A DNA stretch of 64,000 nt from Agarophyton chilense. Its lineage: Eukaryota; Rhodophyta; Florideophyceae; Gracilariales; Gracilariaceae. Shown here piece after piece: positions 9,300 through 20,320 of the stretch. A program made the translations under genes and the position numbers. The stretch is taken from assembly GCA_030374765.1 (NCBI GenBank), contig JARGXX010000106.1, positions 62,001-126,000 on the forward strand. The letters are read 5' to 3'. The notes beneath the pieces are model-generated. The model worked only from the letters and a program-made list of their open reading frames with translations. It had not been told where the DNA came from and ran no database searches. Position 1 is the stretch's first letter; each line of letters begins with the position of its first letter.

Positions 9300-11490
9300 C
9301 TTCTAGGAGTTTTCCGATGGGGTTTCCATTTCTTCCTGGGGATGCGCTTCTTCCACAGGGTCGTCCGTAGGATCTACAGTGGAGTTGACCTGTGGACCTT
9401 TGATCGGAGTATCAGGAGGCCTGGCCTAGCGTGAGCTTCCAGGGGTCCCTGTGGTTCGTTGCTGTGCCCTGTTATACAATCCTTCGGATCTCCGCACCCC
9501 TAATTCTCTTCCCTTAGTACTAGGTGGGGTTTACGGGTGTCCTCAGGCAAATACTTCGTACAGTCACAAGGTTGGGTCACGTAAAGGCAGAGGAAGCAAG
9601 CGCTTGGGGAGCGAACAATAATGTCCTTATGGAGCCGAAAGGGAGAACACTTGAGGGTGGGTGGTCCAGTGGTCGCTGTAAGTCCCTGAGATGCATATGA
9701 AGGGGGCCCGGACGGAAAAGCACTGAAATTGACTGCGAGGACATCTACTGAATCGGCGTAATGGAGTGAAGCATCCATTCCTGACTCCGTGCATCTAACC
9801 GAATGGGCTTGTTTGGGTTTACGCAATGGAGTTGCGTGTCCTATGGTTATATCATCTTTGCGCCTGGAGGTCTTGTAGGTTTTGCCATAACCCTTGGCCT
9901 AGGTAGCGAACATTCGGAAGGATTATTGCGGGTTTTTGGTGTGGTAATGGCGCACATGTGTCAGAATGGGACGGATCAATCCCGTAATGAAGTGACGTTT
10001 ACGCCGTCCTTCGGAGAAAACGTTTCCATATCGGTAAGCATTGTTCCATAGGTCGTCTGCGAAAGCCGATTCGGTCATGTTGGAGCTCTGCCTAAAGGAG
10101 ATGACTTCCTAGTGGGCATCCATTATTACGTCATCCGTGGCGTAGGTTTCCAAGAGGTAATGAACAACCTGGGGGTATGACCTGAGGAGCTCACGGTCTT
10201 GAGCATCCACGAGGTCAGTTGTGCCAGATATCTTCGAAAATACTCGGTCACGCGCCTCTCCTGCAAGGAAGAACTGGAAAAGGTAAGGAGCGGCGCCCTC
10301 GTGGACACCGATTTGATCGCAGGCCGTACGGAACAAACTGAGAAACCTAGGGACAGCATTGGAATCGGAACTCGAGAACTTGTCTGTAGTGGTTTGTTGC
10401 ATCCGTTTGGCCCAATTGGCGACAATGCAAGCCACCGAACCAGAATATTTCGCGGACCTGTCGACCAGCAAGTAATTCCGGTAGTCTGGAATCTTAAGGA
10501 GAAGTTCCTTAGTTGTTGTCAGTGATTTGATGCCTCCAACGGCAGCCAAATCTATTTCCGAGTTGGTCGTTTCGGTCGAGGCCGATTCGGAATCACTCGA
10601 GTCCGAATGGTATCTTCTTTGGCTAATTCTTTTCTTCTTTTTCCTACGGTTTCTTCTTTTCTTTCCAGCACAGTACGAACCTAGAGGATCGATCTCTCTA
10701 TCAGATACGAAGGAGCCCTGAGGTCACTGTACCTCATATTGTCCTTTGGGGAGAGCAATCTGTCTCTCATCTAGACGCTAAGCCTGTCTTCTCCTCCTAG
10801 ACTGTCCCGCCGTGGGGTTTTCCTAATGGTATTCCCGGTGAGGGGAGGATAACGCCGCCACTTCTGGGGGTTCGGTAGGAGGTTGCCATATGGAAGCCGA
10901 ATGGTTGACTTATGGAGTCTTCCTGGGGACCCTGTTTCCTGACTGCCTGGTGATTGCTCCTTGAACGGCCTGAATGAGGGACTCTAAGAATAGCTCAGAC
11001 TCCATGAACTTAGGGACGATTTGCGTGCTAAGGTACTCCGTATGGTCAGCGATCGCCGTAGCGAGTCACACGTCCATTAGAAAATCCACATGGGTGAGCA
11101 AAGCTCACGGAGATGGGGCCAGATAAGGTCGGCAAGTCCGGCGGGAATTTTTTCTCTAATTTCTTCGGTCTTACGGGGTTCTCCTTGTGGTGTTCCTGGC
11201 CGAGAGGTGGATCTGGTGAGGTGTTCTCGTAAATGCGCTGCTGGGTCGTCCATGGGAGTCATTACTCCTTGCGGCTGGCATCTCGTGCTCGTGCTGTCGC
11301 GAACATTATCACCCTGAGGTTCTGGCGACATCGTTGGCGTTGCAGTGACAGCTGTTCCTGCCGTGGGAGTTCTATCGTCGGTTCGGTTTGGTGTGTTTCC
11401 TGCATCAATAATGGCGGTTTCTTCTGTACTTATGGTCCGTTGGGGAATAAAAAATAGGTTAGAATTCGGATAATTCTTCAATCCAGTGGT
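9300..11490 (-). pseudogene. Gag, copy A
   Basis: Gag starts just inside the primer-binding site. From 11481 the N-terminal part includes PTMSPEPQGDNVRDS, matching copies B and C. After frame changes comes a basic Lys/Arg-rich patch, then the capsid-like stretch from 10549 (GGIKSLTTTKELLLK, LFRTACDQIGVHEG, YLFQFFLAGEARD). The region near 9545-9600 holds CFLCLYVTQPCDC, a degenerate knuckle where Gln replaces the zinc-binding His. Gag would package element RNA into particles. Three separated frames and internal stops make it a pseudogene. The three copies A, B and C confirm one another by shared blocks. Confidence 0.75.
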
Positions 11491-11511
11491 CCTTTGAATT
11501 ATTCCAAAGGT

Positions 11512-11529
11512 TTGTAAGTCGGGAGACCA
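11512..11529 (-). other. Primer-binding site candidate, copy A
   Basis: On the minus strand TGGTCTCCCGACTTACAA starts three bases (TTT) after the LTR end GTTACA. TGG at this place is the complement of a tRNA CCA end. The same site follows the LTRs of copy C (identical) and copy B (TGGTCTCTCAACTTCAAA). The priming tRNA was not identified. Confidence 0.6.
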
Positions 11530-11532
11530 AAA

Positions 11533-12536
11533 TGTAACGCAATGACTGGTGGGTCAGCGTACGGCTCTCGACCGGTGGTAGCGTGCTAGAGCGGGTCCTA
11601 AGGTTCGAATCCTTGACGGCGGCACTCCCAGAATACTTGGTGCAATGGACTGGCGTTTACTGCAGAGTCCTACAGTTTGAAGCTACAGAGACGATGGCTT
11701 GAAGACCGAATGGTGGAACTAATATTCCAAAACGGGTTATTTAGAATCCTAACGGTGCCTACCGTACTGTAAGTGGGAGAAGCGTTACTCGAGCCAAGTA
11801 AATGGTACTGGCGAGGCCCTGAGATCGCCCTGGCACTGTAATGCTAATCTATTACACTTATTAAAATATAATTATAATCTACATGACCCCACCGGAGGTC
11901 GACCCGTGCACGTTTCAACTGCAAGATCCTTCAGAGCCCGTCGGCTCACAGGGCTCAACCGCTATCATCGCTCCTTCGCAGAGTGGGGCTGAGGATGAGA
12001 CGGAGCAGACACGACTGTTAGCGATGTGGTGTGCGTCTGCGGTGAGGAGGGAGAGGACATCTTTCTGTTGGAGGTAGGAGTCATCGACTGCGAGGAGGAC
12101 GTTATCGGAGGGGCGGTTTGAGGGGGTGAGAGGGGCTTGCAGTTGAGGAGTGGACTTGTGGCGCTTTTTGCACTGGAGAAAGTGGGTCATGGTTGGTGGG
12201 GGCGTGCGTTTTGTGGTGGATATCCAGTGAGTGCCCATTCGTTGGTGGCGCTGTGGAGCTGGGATGGTTCAGGTGAAGAAGGAGCAACGGGAGAAGGAGC
12301 AGCGAGGCATGGTGTGGAGTGCGGGGGTGCGTTGATGCGGAAGAATGGAAAATAGCAGGGGGGCGTGGAGATTACGGCGCATGGGGTGCGGAGATAATTA
12401 TATGGGGAGGGTTGTGTCGCATGCAGTTTACGTAATGCAAGGCTGTGGTGAGAGTCGAGACGAACTGCGGGCACTGCCAACTGCGTTGTGGTAATTTAAG
12501 AATTTTGCTACGTGGCGCCAAAGTGCAAGATTTCCA
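11533..12536 (-). repeat. Long-type LTR (1004 bp)
   Basis: On the minus strand it runs TGGAAATCTTGCAC...GCGTTACA, giving TG...CA ends. It matches 31327-32330 (inverted) over exactly the same length, 1004 bp. Only the ~445 bp next to the primer-binding site match the short LTRs at 1838-2280 and 22624-23067; the remaining ~555 bp are specific to the long type. It serves as 5' LTR for interior A and sits at the 3' end of interior B. Confidence 0.8.
11861..11878 (-). promoter_or_regulatory. TATA-like element in the LTR
   Basis: The minus strand reads ATTATAATTATATTTTAA, about 330 bases upstream of the primer-binding site. The same AT-rich block is kept in the LTR at 2162-2180 and, more degenerate, in copy C near 31985-32005. 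It is a plausible core promoter for the element transcript. Confidence 0.4.
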
Positions 12537-14536
12537 GAGAGCGACTATGTCGTCAAGCGATGACGCGATTTGGTTCGGTGAGCGATAGGCGAGATCTCTT
12601 GGATGTACCCATGCCCGTGGAGTTGGCTATTAAGCCAGTCACGGGGGCCGATGGTTCCTACAATGAACCTAGAGACCAACAGGTCGTAACCCCTGTTGGA
12701 GAAAATGATTTACGCGCTCACGTGCTTGGTCTCAAATTTGAGTCAAACGACTATCGTTAGCGAATCATTGAATTGGAATCGCAGATGGCGATCATCCCCG
12801 CAGAAGTCGAGCGCTTGCGCCGAGAACAAGGCGTACTCGCTCATTGAGAAGAAAGGGACCCGATGCCCGCGGTTGTGAGAACCGTGCGAAAGGATTTGAA
12901 CCAAGTACTGGAAGGGCATGGTAATGTTCTGGAGGCTTTAGCGGGCCTGACCGTTGACGTGGAAGAAATACTCACTCGAGTTAACCCTCGTCTGGAACGT
13001 CTGGAGGCAGTAGTGAATGCGCGGACTACTGCTACCCAAGTAGTGAAAGACGAAAATGAAGTCTCCTTGAGAAAAGAGCGATCGAAGAGATCGAAGTCAA
13101 GACGCCGCAAGAAGCGAAGGTGCAAGCCGGACACGTGTGATGGTTAATCAGGATCGGAGGATGAGGAATCCAGTTCGGACGAATCTGACTGGTCGAACAC
13201 GTTCATTGACAGTTCCAGTGATGATAGTCATCGTAGGTTCCGTTCTAGGCAGAGGAACAAGTCTTCTTGGCTATTAAGGAAGAAAGGTCCTATGTACAAG
13301 CGACTCAGGCCACTTCCTCGTACGAATCAGTTGTATCGGAGGGTCCTGGACCACAGGTATTATCGCTTAAAGAAAGGGGGAAAAAAGCGAAAGGGTCGCG
13401 AAACCGCAAAGGTTAAAGACCACATTAGATGGTTGAAGATTGGACTTAATGATCTAGTCTTTCACGGAAAAACTCCCATTTTCGTTGTCAAGTTACTTAC
13501 TTCTTTTGTTGCAGAGGTGGACACCTTAGAAATGAGTGAAACTCAAGCTTGGGTTTCACTACCACATTTCCTGACTGGTTTTGCGTCCGAGCAATACTGT
13601 TCCATTTTCGGATCACAGACTGCTATGAGACATCGAACGTAATCCGACAGGCTATCCTGGATTTTCGTGATGTGACCAACAAACCTGGTGAGGGAGAAGC
13701 AGAGTACAGCAGGAGGCAAAGATTTGGTGTTGGAATGGAGTCCATAAATGAACTATGCACTCCATTCCAACATCAAATCTTTGGTGGCTCGATTTTGAGA
13801 AAAGCATGAATGAACCCAATTTCTAGAGTTGGTTCAGTTCGCGCAAGCAAAAGGTGACCCGGTAAGAGGTCGCAAATTTACGCGGAAAACCACAACCCTT
13901 GGTGCATCCAAGCCAGAGGAAAGACGCCAACAAGCCGTGAAACTCATTCGAAAGGTGTCCCACCTGGAATCCCCATTTGACTCTCGAGAGTTGTGGTTCG
14001 CTAGACATTATAACCAATCGCAAGACGATGCTATTCACCTTATGAATTACTGGCACTCTTCGGTGGCCACAGAGGATCTACCTCACTCAGAATCCCAAGA
14101 GGAAGAAGCTGTAATGGCTATGACGGGCAGACGCCCAGTACCCCGTGCATACAGGAGACCCCGGGATGTAGGATACAACATTTTAAAACCTGGACGGGTG
14201 GACAGGCGAATAGCGTCTCGATCACAACCGAGGTCGGCAGAACGACTTGAAGCGTCAATATGCTATCTGTGCTATGGCCGTCGTTATCTGTGCTCAGAAT
14301 GTACCCTTCCTGCAAAGGATTTAGTTCGCGTCCCCACGAATTACGAGACTCTCTCAGGGGAGGAAAGAACCCGAGCGCAGGCTGATACCTACTGGGAGGT
14401 GAAAGCACGGCTTAGCTACCATCCTGGTCGTCAATATGGAGCTCCAGTAATTGAGAACACTGAAGCACCACAGGCTAATTCGCAAGTTGGAAGCAACGCC
14501 TCAAGGGCGAACAACCCGCCTCAGTCGGGAAACTAA
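12537..14536 (+). pseudogene. Second Gag-like reading frame, opposite in strand to the chromovirus genes
   Basis: One plus-strand frame spans 12512-14536 (its first codons overlap the LTR end) with a few stops and a shifted segment at about 13640-13830. In order: a coiled-coil-like stretch (IIELESQM...VERLRREQGV), a Lys/Arg-rich patch at about 13060-13130, an acidic Ser/Asp stretch, a capsid-like region (LPHFLTGFASEQY) and a knuckle CYLCYGRRYLCSEC at 14261-14302 in which Tyr (14285-14287) replaces the zinc-binding His. This is the architecture of a Gypsy Gag and resembles, at low identity, the minus-strand Gag. Its tail is Asn/Ser/Gln-rich. It lies where copy A has the N-terminal part of ORFX. 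It may be a fragment of a second element family or an extra gene of this one. Confidence 0.65.
13717..13783. repeat. 25-bp inverted repeat (hairpin) inside the second Gag frame
   Basis: Arms 13717-13741 and 13759-13783 are reverse complements at 24 of 25 positions (left arm CAAAGATTTGGTGTTGGAAT...), separated by 17 bases. It lies in the region where the reading frame shifts. It could be a small foldback duplication that caused the frame damage. Confidence 0.9.
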
Positions 14537-14634
14537 GTGAGGGAACCCCTATGGGGTCCACCCTATTCCATCGTGTAGATCCGATCAGGGAGTAGTCGCC
14601 TCCTTTTTCCCGCGCTCGGAGACCCGATGCCCTG

Positions 14635-16025
14635 ATGAGGAATCATCATATTCCGTTGAGCGGATTGGATCCGTCCGTTGGAAAGCGAATACAGTTTGAT
14701 TGTGAACTCAAACGTCCTTGGAATCGTTTTACTTGTCCGTCGAAACACGAAATCTTTATTATGATACCGCGAGAAACGGTGTCGGTGGTAATGGTCGTTC
14801 GGAGGATCGGACGGTATGGCACGACGAGAACATACCCGGGCCTCGAGGTCTTTTAGTTCCGCTCCTGGACATTATGATCCATTTCCTAAGGAATCTGGAC
14901 ATTCAAAAAATCGACCGTGGGACCCAGTTCAACGTCGAGGAGGTCGAAGCCCTTTTTGATCATGTCCTCCAGGTCGAGTGGGGCAAGACTCGCGGGTTCC
15001 TTTCGCATGACCACGATACTGCCTCGTTCAGGCCAATTCCGCTACATCCGCAAGGTCGGGACGAGGCTAGTGCCTCTCCCGCCAGGCCTTTGAGGAATCA
15101 ACCATCGGATATTCCGGGGCGTCATGTGCCCGACTATTATCCGAAGGCCATTGGTTTCGATCCCCGGTGCTTCGAGCCTGATGTAGATGCCACATAGTTG
15201 GTTCCTGATGGTATGTCCGATGGAAAATTCTTCGGTGAAGATTCCTTCGTCCTACCCGTGTAGGGCTTTAATTCTCCAGTGATGTCCGCTGTTGTGTTGC
15301 CGACTGCTTCCCCTCCTCTATGTCCTACGGGCGCTGCTTTGCAGGATGACCTCTCATTTGAGCCGCCAGTCACTCTAAGTGACATCCCTTCTGGCAAGAA
15401 TACTATAGAAGCCAAAAGTTTTGTAGGGGATGCGCCGGCTCAAACGTCTACTGGGGCTGTCGATATCGCTTCGTCCTCTCTGTTTCCACACTTTCCCGCT
15501 TCGGTCACGGCTGCGGCTTCGAGACTCCGTCATGTCTGCCGTACCATTGGTATGACAGCCTCGATGGACATTGCGACAGTCCTGAATGAGGCTTACTCTT
15601 GGACGCGTCGCTCGGCGCACTACGCCGCGGTTGTCCAACAGAGTCAGGTTCTGAGGTCCGCTTTGGTCAATCTCCTGCAACAGAATGCACAAATGGTGTC
15701 CAAGAGGGTTACTGCCGACTTAAATGCCCGGTATGGTCTATATTTGAGCGACTGGGAGGCTTCCGATGGTGACAATAGCTCCTCAGGTGAGTCTCCGCCG
15801 AAGAAGCGTGATCGGCTCGCTGGGGTTGGTCCTAGTGGTACAGTACGCTCCTCGGGTGATCCTAGTCCCAGTTTCGCTTCTGCAGGTTCCAATGAGGGCG
15901 ACGGAGATACTACTGCATCGCCCCCAATGAGTCCTGCTGGTGTTCAGAGCACTTCCGGGAACCGTGATGACATGGCGAGGGCTGAAAGGCCTCTGTTAGG
16001 TAGCCAAATAAAGTATTGCTTGTGA
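14635..16025 (+). pseudogene. ORFX copy B
   Basis: The plus-strand frame 14718-16025 (two stops, at 15195 and near 15261) is homologous to the C-terminal ~400 codons of ORFX copy A. Shared blocks are PLLDIMIHFLRNL, GTQFNVEE, RPIPLHPQGRD, HVPDYY and FPASVTAAA. The best-preserved end (15279-16025, 248 codons) shows a helical stretch (VVQQSQVLRSALVNLLQQNA), an acidic segment and PPKKRDR, a possible nuclear localisation signal, followed by a Ser/Gly-rich tail. The N-terminal ~350 codons of copy A are absent and the second Gag-like frame stands there instead. Function is unknown. It points toward the chromodomain end of pol. Confidence 0.6.
16007..16012 (+). promoter_or_regulatory. Polyadenylation signal of ORFX copy B
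   Basis: AATAAA overlaps the last codons of ORFX copy B within CAAATAAAGTA, identical to the site after copy A. The end of the opposing pol frame lies about 80 bases further on, so the two transcription units converge tail to tail. Confidence 0.5.
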
Positions 16026-16103
16026 TTCCACAAGGTCGCTCCTGTACCTCAAACGTGCGTGCCCCGGGACTTCGGTCAACCTTGAAACGGTCTCAGGTCT
16101 TCC

Positions 16104-16560
16104 TCAGGTGTCGCCTGAGGACTGACTTTGTTTCCTGATGCGGGAGCTACGGCTAACCGTCGTGCGACGGCGAACTGTAGTGTAAAGAGACGTCTTGGTA
16201 ATATTCAGGCCAATGGTTTCCCCCTCCTGAAGGCTGCGTGCCGTGCTGCTGATTCTGCGCCAATAGCGGGCGATAAATTAGCTAGAATTGTTTGAGGCTC
16301 TCCCCAGGCGTCTTCCTCAGATGTGTAGCCTAATTAACGAGTGCGATAGCGCATAGTTCCATCTTCTCTGCGACTGGCGGAGATGCTGCGCTAAATCACG
16401 TATTCCTGTTGTAGAGTGTGGTCTAGAGGGGCGAATTTATCGTAATCGGTTGTAATAGATGGGTCAATATCATTGGCATTGGCCGTCGGGTCCATTTGGG
16501 CTCGTAAGGCCCGCAAGAACTGGCTTAGGGGGTGTGGGGACTTGAGCGTCGACCTGAGGT
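16104..16560 (-). pseudogene. Degenerate chromodomain and tail of pol, copy B
   Basis: The minus strand keeps REDGTMRY, LGYTSEEDAWGEP and DKFAPLDHTL, aligned with the chromodomain of copy A. The central tryptophan block is destroyed: VRWLGY is replaced by TR-stop-LGY. The tail ends with a basic SSRIRKQSQSSGDT and TGA at 16104-16106, the same stop position as copy A. Confidence 0.75.
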
Positions 16561-16598
16561 CGTAGTGATTTCGTTGGGCCAGGGGATTGGGACTTCAG

Positions 16599-17930
16599 TT
16601 ATTCGGGAGAGTTGGGGGCTCGTGTCACCCAATCCATAGATACAGTGTGCTTTATGCCGTCAATAAATAACGTAGTGGTGTGTTGAATGGCCATAATGAC
16701 TTTGTATGGTCCTGTAGAGTGGGGTAAGAGCTTCTGCGTAGTTTTCTCAAGTTCATCACTGTCCTTCGGTGGCCGGTCCTGGTAAACGAGTTCTCTTTTC
16801 CCAAGTGTCAGTGTATTCCAAACGGGTTTGTCGAAATTGACCTTGTAGCCGCGTTGGGCTTTTGTTAGTACAGCTCTGGCCGATAGGATAATGCGGTCGA
16901 TACGTCGGTGCAAGTAGCGCTTGGTCTGGGTAGGATGCATCCCTTTGGTCATGTCCTGAGGTATGATAGACTCCTGAAGTTCAACAGCTATCGGCTCGTG
17001 GCGATCTCGTTAGCGTTAAATCGAGAGGTGTTGTCCCAGTGGATGCGTGCATCTGCGTGTTGTAGGCATAAACCAGTGGCTCAACGTAGTCGCCCCAGTC
17101 CAATTGGTGCTCCGAGACGTATTGTGCCAATCGATCCAGAAGGGTGGGGTTGAAGCGTTGTGTTTGGCCATTGGTTTGCAGGTGGTACGCCGTTGTGTTC
17201 ACCTGTTTGATACCTAAGGTAGCACAAACATGTGAGAAGAATTTGGATAAAAACTGGCTGCTGTTATCCGTAAGGAGGTATAGTGGCATGCCATATGGAT
17301 ATACGCAGTGGGACAAAAAGGCTGTAGCGATATCCGTTGCTGTTGTCTTCCCTAGGGGTAGGGCTTGGATAAGTTTCGTTAATGTATTGCTTATGACCAG
17401 AACAAACCGTTTCCATGGGATGACCTAGGCAAAGGCCCAAGTATATCCATTGCCATTAATCCCATCGGACCTGCGGCGGGAAAGAGATTCAATTTGGCCT
17501 GATGGTTGGTGCGAGTCCCTCGGATTTGTGCGCACGATGTACAGTTCCGTTCGGTTTCGCATATGTCCTGCGCCACAAGTAGCCAACAGAAGAACTTCCT
17601 TAGGGAATGGTACATTCTTCGGCCTCCAGGGGGACCAGCCAAGCCAGAGAAATGGGCGATGTGTAGGAGTCGCGCCCTTAGTGAACTTGGTTTCACTCGT
17701 TAGAGTGCCCCATTTAGCGATGAGCGGCGAAACAGTAGTCCAAATCGGTCATAGTCGAATTGACATCCAGGAGGTCCTATCAATTGGGCTATTTCCCTGC
17801 CGTACTCGTCTTCGGTCTGCGCCTGCAGGAATTCCTCAATATTTTGAGGGAGGTGCTCTTTTTCTCCAGGGCTATCGCATTAACCTGAGGTTGTGTCAAA
17901 TTGGGCGGTACTGTTTCCCATTCCAATAGA
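16599..17930 (-). pseudogene. Integrase, copy B (inactive)
   Basis: The zinc module is seen near 17530-17690 (IAHFSGLAGPPGG..., C-x2-C in NCTSCAQ), with one His replaced. The core gives MAMDILGPLP, then LLTDNSSQFLSKFF with Asp kept (17266-17268), and 35 residues later AYHLQTNGQTQRFNPTLL, with Gln (17158-17160) in place of the catalytic Glu. The DX35E spacing is preserved. A long clean frame at 16599-16952 follows, with an RNase-H-fold tail and the GPY/F block HSTGPYKVIMAIQHTTTLFI. Frames at 17696, 17316 and 16952 differ, so at least two frameshifts separate them. Confidence 0.85.
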
Positions 17931-17989
17931 TTTACTTCGTTCTTCTTTACCTAAAGATAATCCGATGGGCCCTTACCAATAAGGTCATT

Positions 17990-18376
17990 CGTTTCCGAGT
18001 ATCCCTGAGGTCCATCATCTGTAAAGGGGGTAGGAATTAGGTCGTCCAATGGAGTGTCATGAGTTCTGTCGGTAATGATTCGCGACAGGGAATCTGCTAT
18101 CTTGTGCTTGATGCCTGGCCTATAGGTTATATCGTAGTCATACTCTGACAGCCTAAAGGGCCAACTAGCGAGTCGACTTTATGCATCGGTCATGTTGAAT
18201 ACCAGGAGAGTGAATCGTGGTCTGTCCTAATAGAATCCCTGGTTTCCTCGAGGTATGGTCGGAGTGTCAGTACGGACCATGCGATGGCTACACATTCCTT
18301 TTCGGTGGTACCGTAGATTCGCTCCGATGTGGTGAGCGTTCTGCTCCAGTATCCAATAGGTCTATAGTACTTCGGT
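17990..18376 (-). pseudogene. RNase H fragment, copy B
   Basis: The end of RNase H is readable: RLSEYDYDITYRPGIKHK and then DSLSRI, close to copy A. Compared with copy A, about 95 bp are missing at position ~18377 (equivalent to about 7272-7367 in A). These bases encode the VDTDAYD block with the first catalytic Asp. The domain is therefore truncated as well as interrupted by stops. Confidence 0.8.
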
Positions 18377-19300
18377 GACTCCTCTTCCCAATTTGTCCTT
18401 TGGGGTCTGAAATGCCTCGTACTGTCCGTGGGTAAAGGCTTCGAACTCCGAAGGTGTTCCCTTCTTCAGGATCGCGTTGAGAGGGGCCGGAATTTTAGCA
18501 AAACCTTGGACAAACCTTCGGTAAACATTGCACATGCCCACGAAAGATCGTAGTTTCGTGTGGGTTCTGAGATGTGTAGCCTGACGGATCGCATTGGTGG
18601 TCTTTGTTGCCACCTTTGGCTTTCCTGGGAGGACGATATGACCGAGGTAGGCCACCGAGGCCTAGTAAAAGGCGCATTTGCGATTTTTCATTGTTTCTCC
18701 GGCGTCCTGTAGAATTGTGAGCATTCTTCACGCGGTGAAGGTGTTCCTTCACGGTCCGTCAGAAGATTATTACGTCATTTAAATAGAAAAAGGAGAACTT
18801 ACATTTGACGCTGGACAATATGGTGTCCATTACCCGTTGGAAACTCCCTGTTGCATTCTTTAAGCCAAAGAGCATACGAGTAAATGTGAACAGACCTTAA
18901 TGGGTGGTGGAGGTTGTCAGCGCTCTCGAATCTTCGACCAAACGTATTTGCGAATATCCGGAGTTAGCGTACGGTGTTGTAAACACGAAAGCTTCGCCTA
19001 AAGAATCATGACAGTCATCCATGTGGGGTATTGGATATGAGTGCCTCTTGGTTACTGCATGCAGCTTCCTGTAGTCGACACAGGACCTGACGGAGCCATC
19101 TTTCTTCGCCACGAGGACAAGGGAAACTGCCCACTCAGATTAGTTTGGAGACGCCGGTTCTGTAACTTGAGATTTGCGCATCTTTTCCATCTGGTCAACG
19201 ATCATTTCCCTACCCTTAAGGCCTGTGGTATGGGTGCTGGAACTGTGGTCTACCATCATCCTGAAGATCACTGCGGTGTGTAGTGGCTCTCATTTTGCCC
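18377..19300 (-). pseudogene. Reverse transcriptase, copy B (active-site mutant)
   Basis: Readable blocks are AKKDGSVRSCVDYRKLHAVT, SYPIPHMDD, the TRMLFGLKNATGSFQRVM block after a stop at 18897-18899, then FFYLNDVIIF. The active site is YLND at 18774-18785, so the first catalytic Asp is Asn (18777-18779). AYLGHIVLPGK and YRRFVQGFAK follow near 18600. Several stops and at least one frameshift are present. The order and spacing match copy A. Confidence 0.9.
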
Positions 19301-20290
19301 AATCTACCTGACTACATGGCCTTGTATTCGTTGAAGAGATCTATATCTGTGGCCTATAGGATTTGAATTCTGCGCGGATAGGGACTGTCTCCTCCAAAGA
19401 GTCGACGTCCTCGTCGGGAGTTTGCGTTGAAAGGTTATCCATTTGGGCCTCCATAGAGGCCACGGGCGCCGGTAGAGTGATACCAATCTCTTTCCCTTTT
19501 GGAAATTGCACTGGTTAATCTCGGAATTTGCTGATTGTAACCAAAAAGGACCTGTTGGGGCGGATGTCCATTACTCCATTGGCCATTAAGGGAACGTGCT
19601 TCAGAACCGTTTTCGGGTGGTTATGAATCATTACGAGACTTGAGGACCGAGAATGGACCGATACAGTGATTTGGGTCATCGGGGGTATGGTTATGGCCTT
19701 TGACGAACGAACCTTATTGGACTTCGTGTTTTCGGAGATAACCGCTCGTTTGTACCTAGCTTCTGGCTCTGGTGCGGAACCACTTACGTAAATGGAAGGT
19801 GCGCAGTTAAATGTGACTTTCTTAAGGCCTAGATAAATCGCCTCAATATATCGATCGATAAAGGAGGTACCTAGGATTCCCTCAGCGCCCAAGTTAGGAC
19901 ATACAAGGAACCACGTGCGGACTTCAAATCGTCCCTAGCGTATGTAAAGTGATACTTTCCCTTTATTGTGCATTGTTCTACCTGATGCATCGGCAATCCT
20001 TGGGGTCTTCCTTGCCTTAACAAAATCTTTCAAACCCAGTTGGAGTACCTTAGGATGGACCATGTTGGACCCAGCGCCTGTGTTCAATACGGCTGTGGTC
20101 ACTCGAGAGTTGTTGGAACAAAGTCCCACGGTTACTCGAACTTTGTAATTCTCTTTCCTGAGGATACAGACAGGGTCGTTACTGTGTTCAAATTCTGGTT
20201 CATCTCGGGTGGTCCATTGTGGGTGGTTTGTATTGGAAGGGTAGGGGCTCTTTGGCTCATGACTGTCCAATTCGTTGAGGCAGGTGCTTG
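19301..20290 (-). pseudogene. Aspartic protease and PR-RT linker, copy B (active-site mutant)
   Basis: The frame from 20270 aligns with copy A across HEPKS, ENYKVRVTVGL and SRVTTAVLNTGAGSN. The catalytic DTGA is NTGA here (Asn codon 20082-20084), which would abolish retropepsin activity. The frame 19515-19892 continues with GTSFIDRYIEAIYLGLKKV and the hydrophobic linker seen in copy A. Frames differ between the two parts. Confidence 0.8.
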
Positions 20291-20320
20291 AAGAGGGAAA
20301 ATTTGCCTCGCGTCGACCCT

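Noticed and set aside
12513-12529. TGGCGCCAAAGTGCAAG as a plus-strand primer-binding site for the second Gag
   Set aside because: The equal 1004-bp length and TG...CA ends of two LTR copies put this motif about 20 bases inside the LTR, and copy C has TGCCGCC here.
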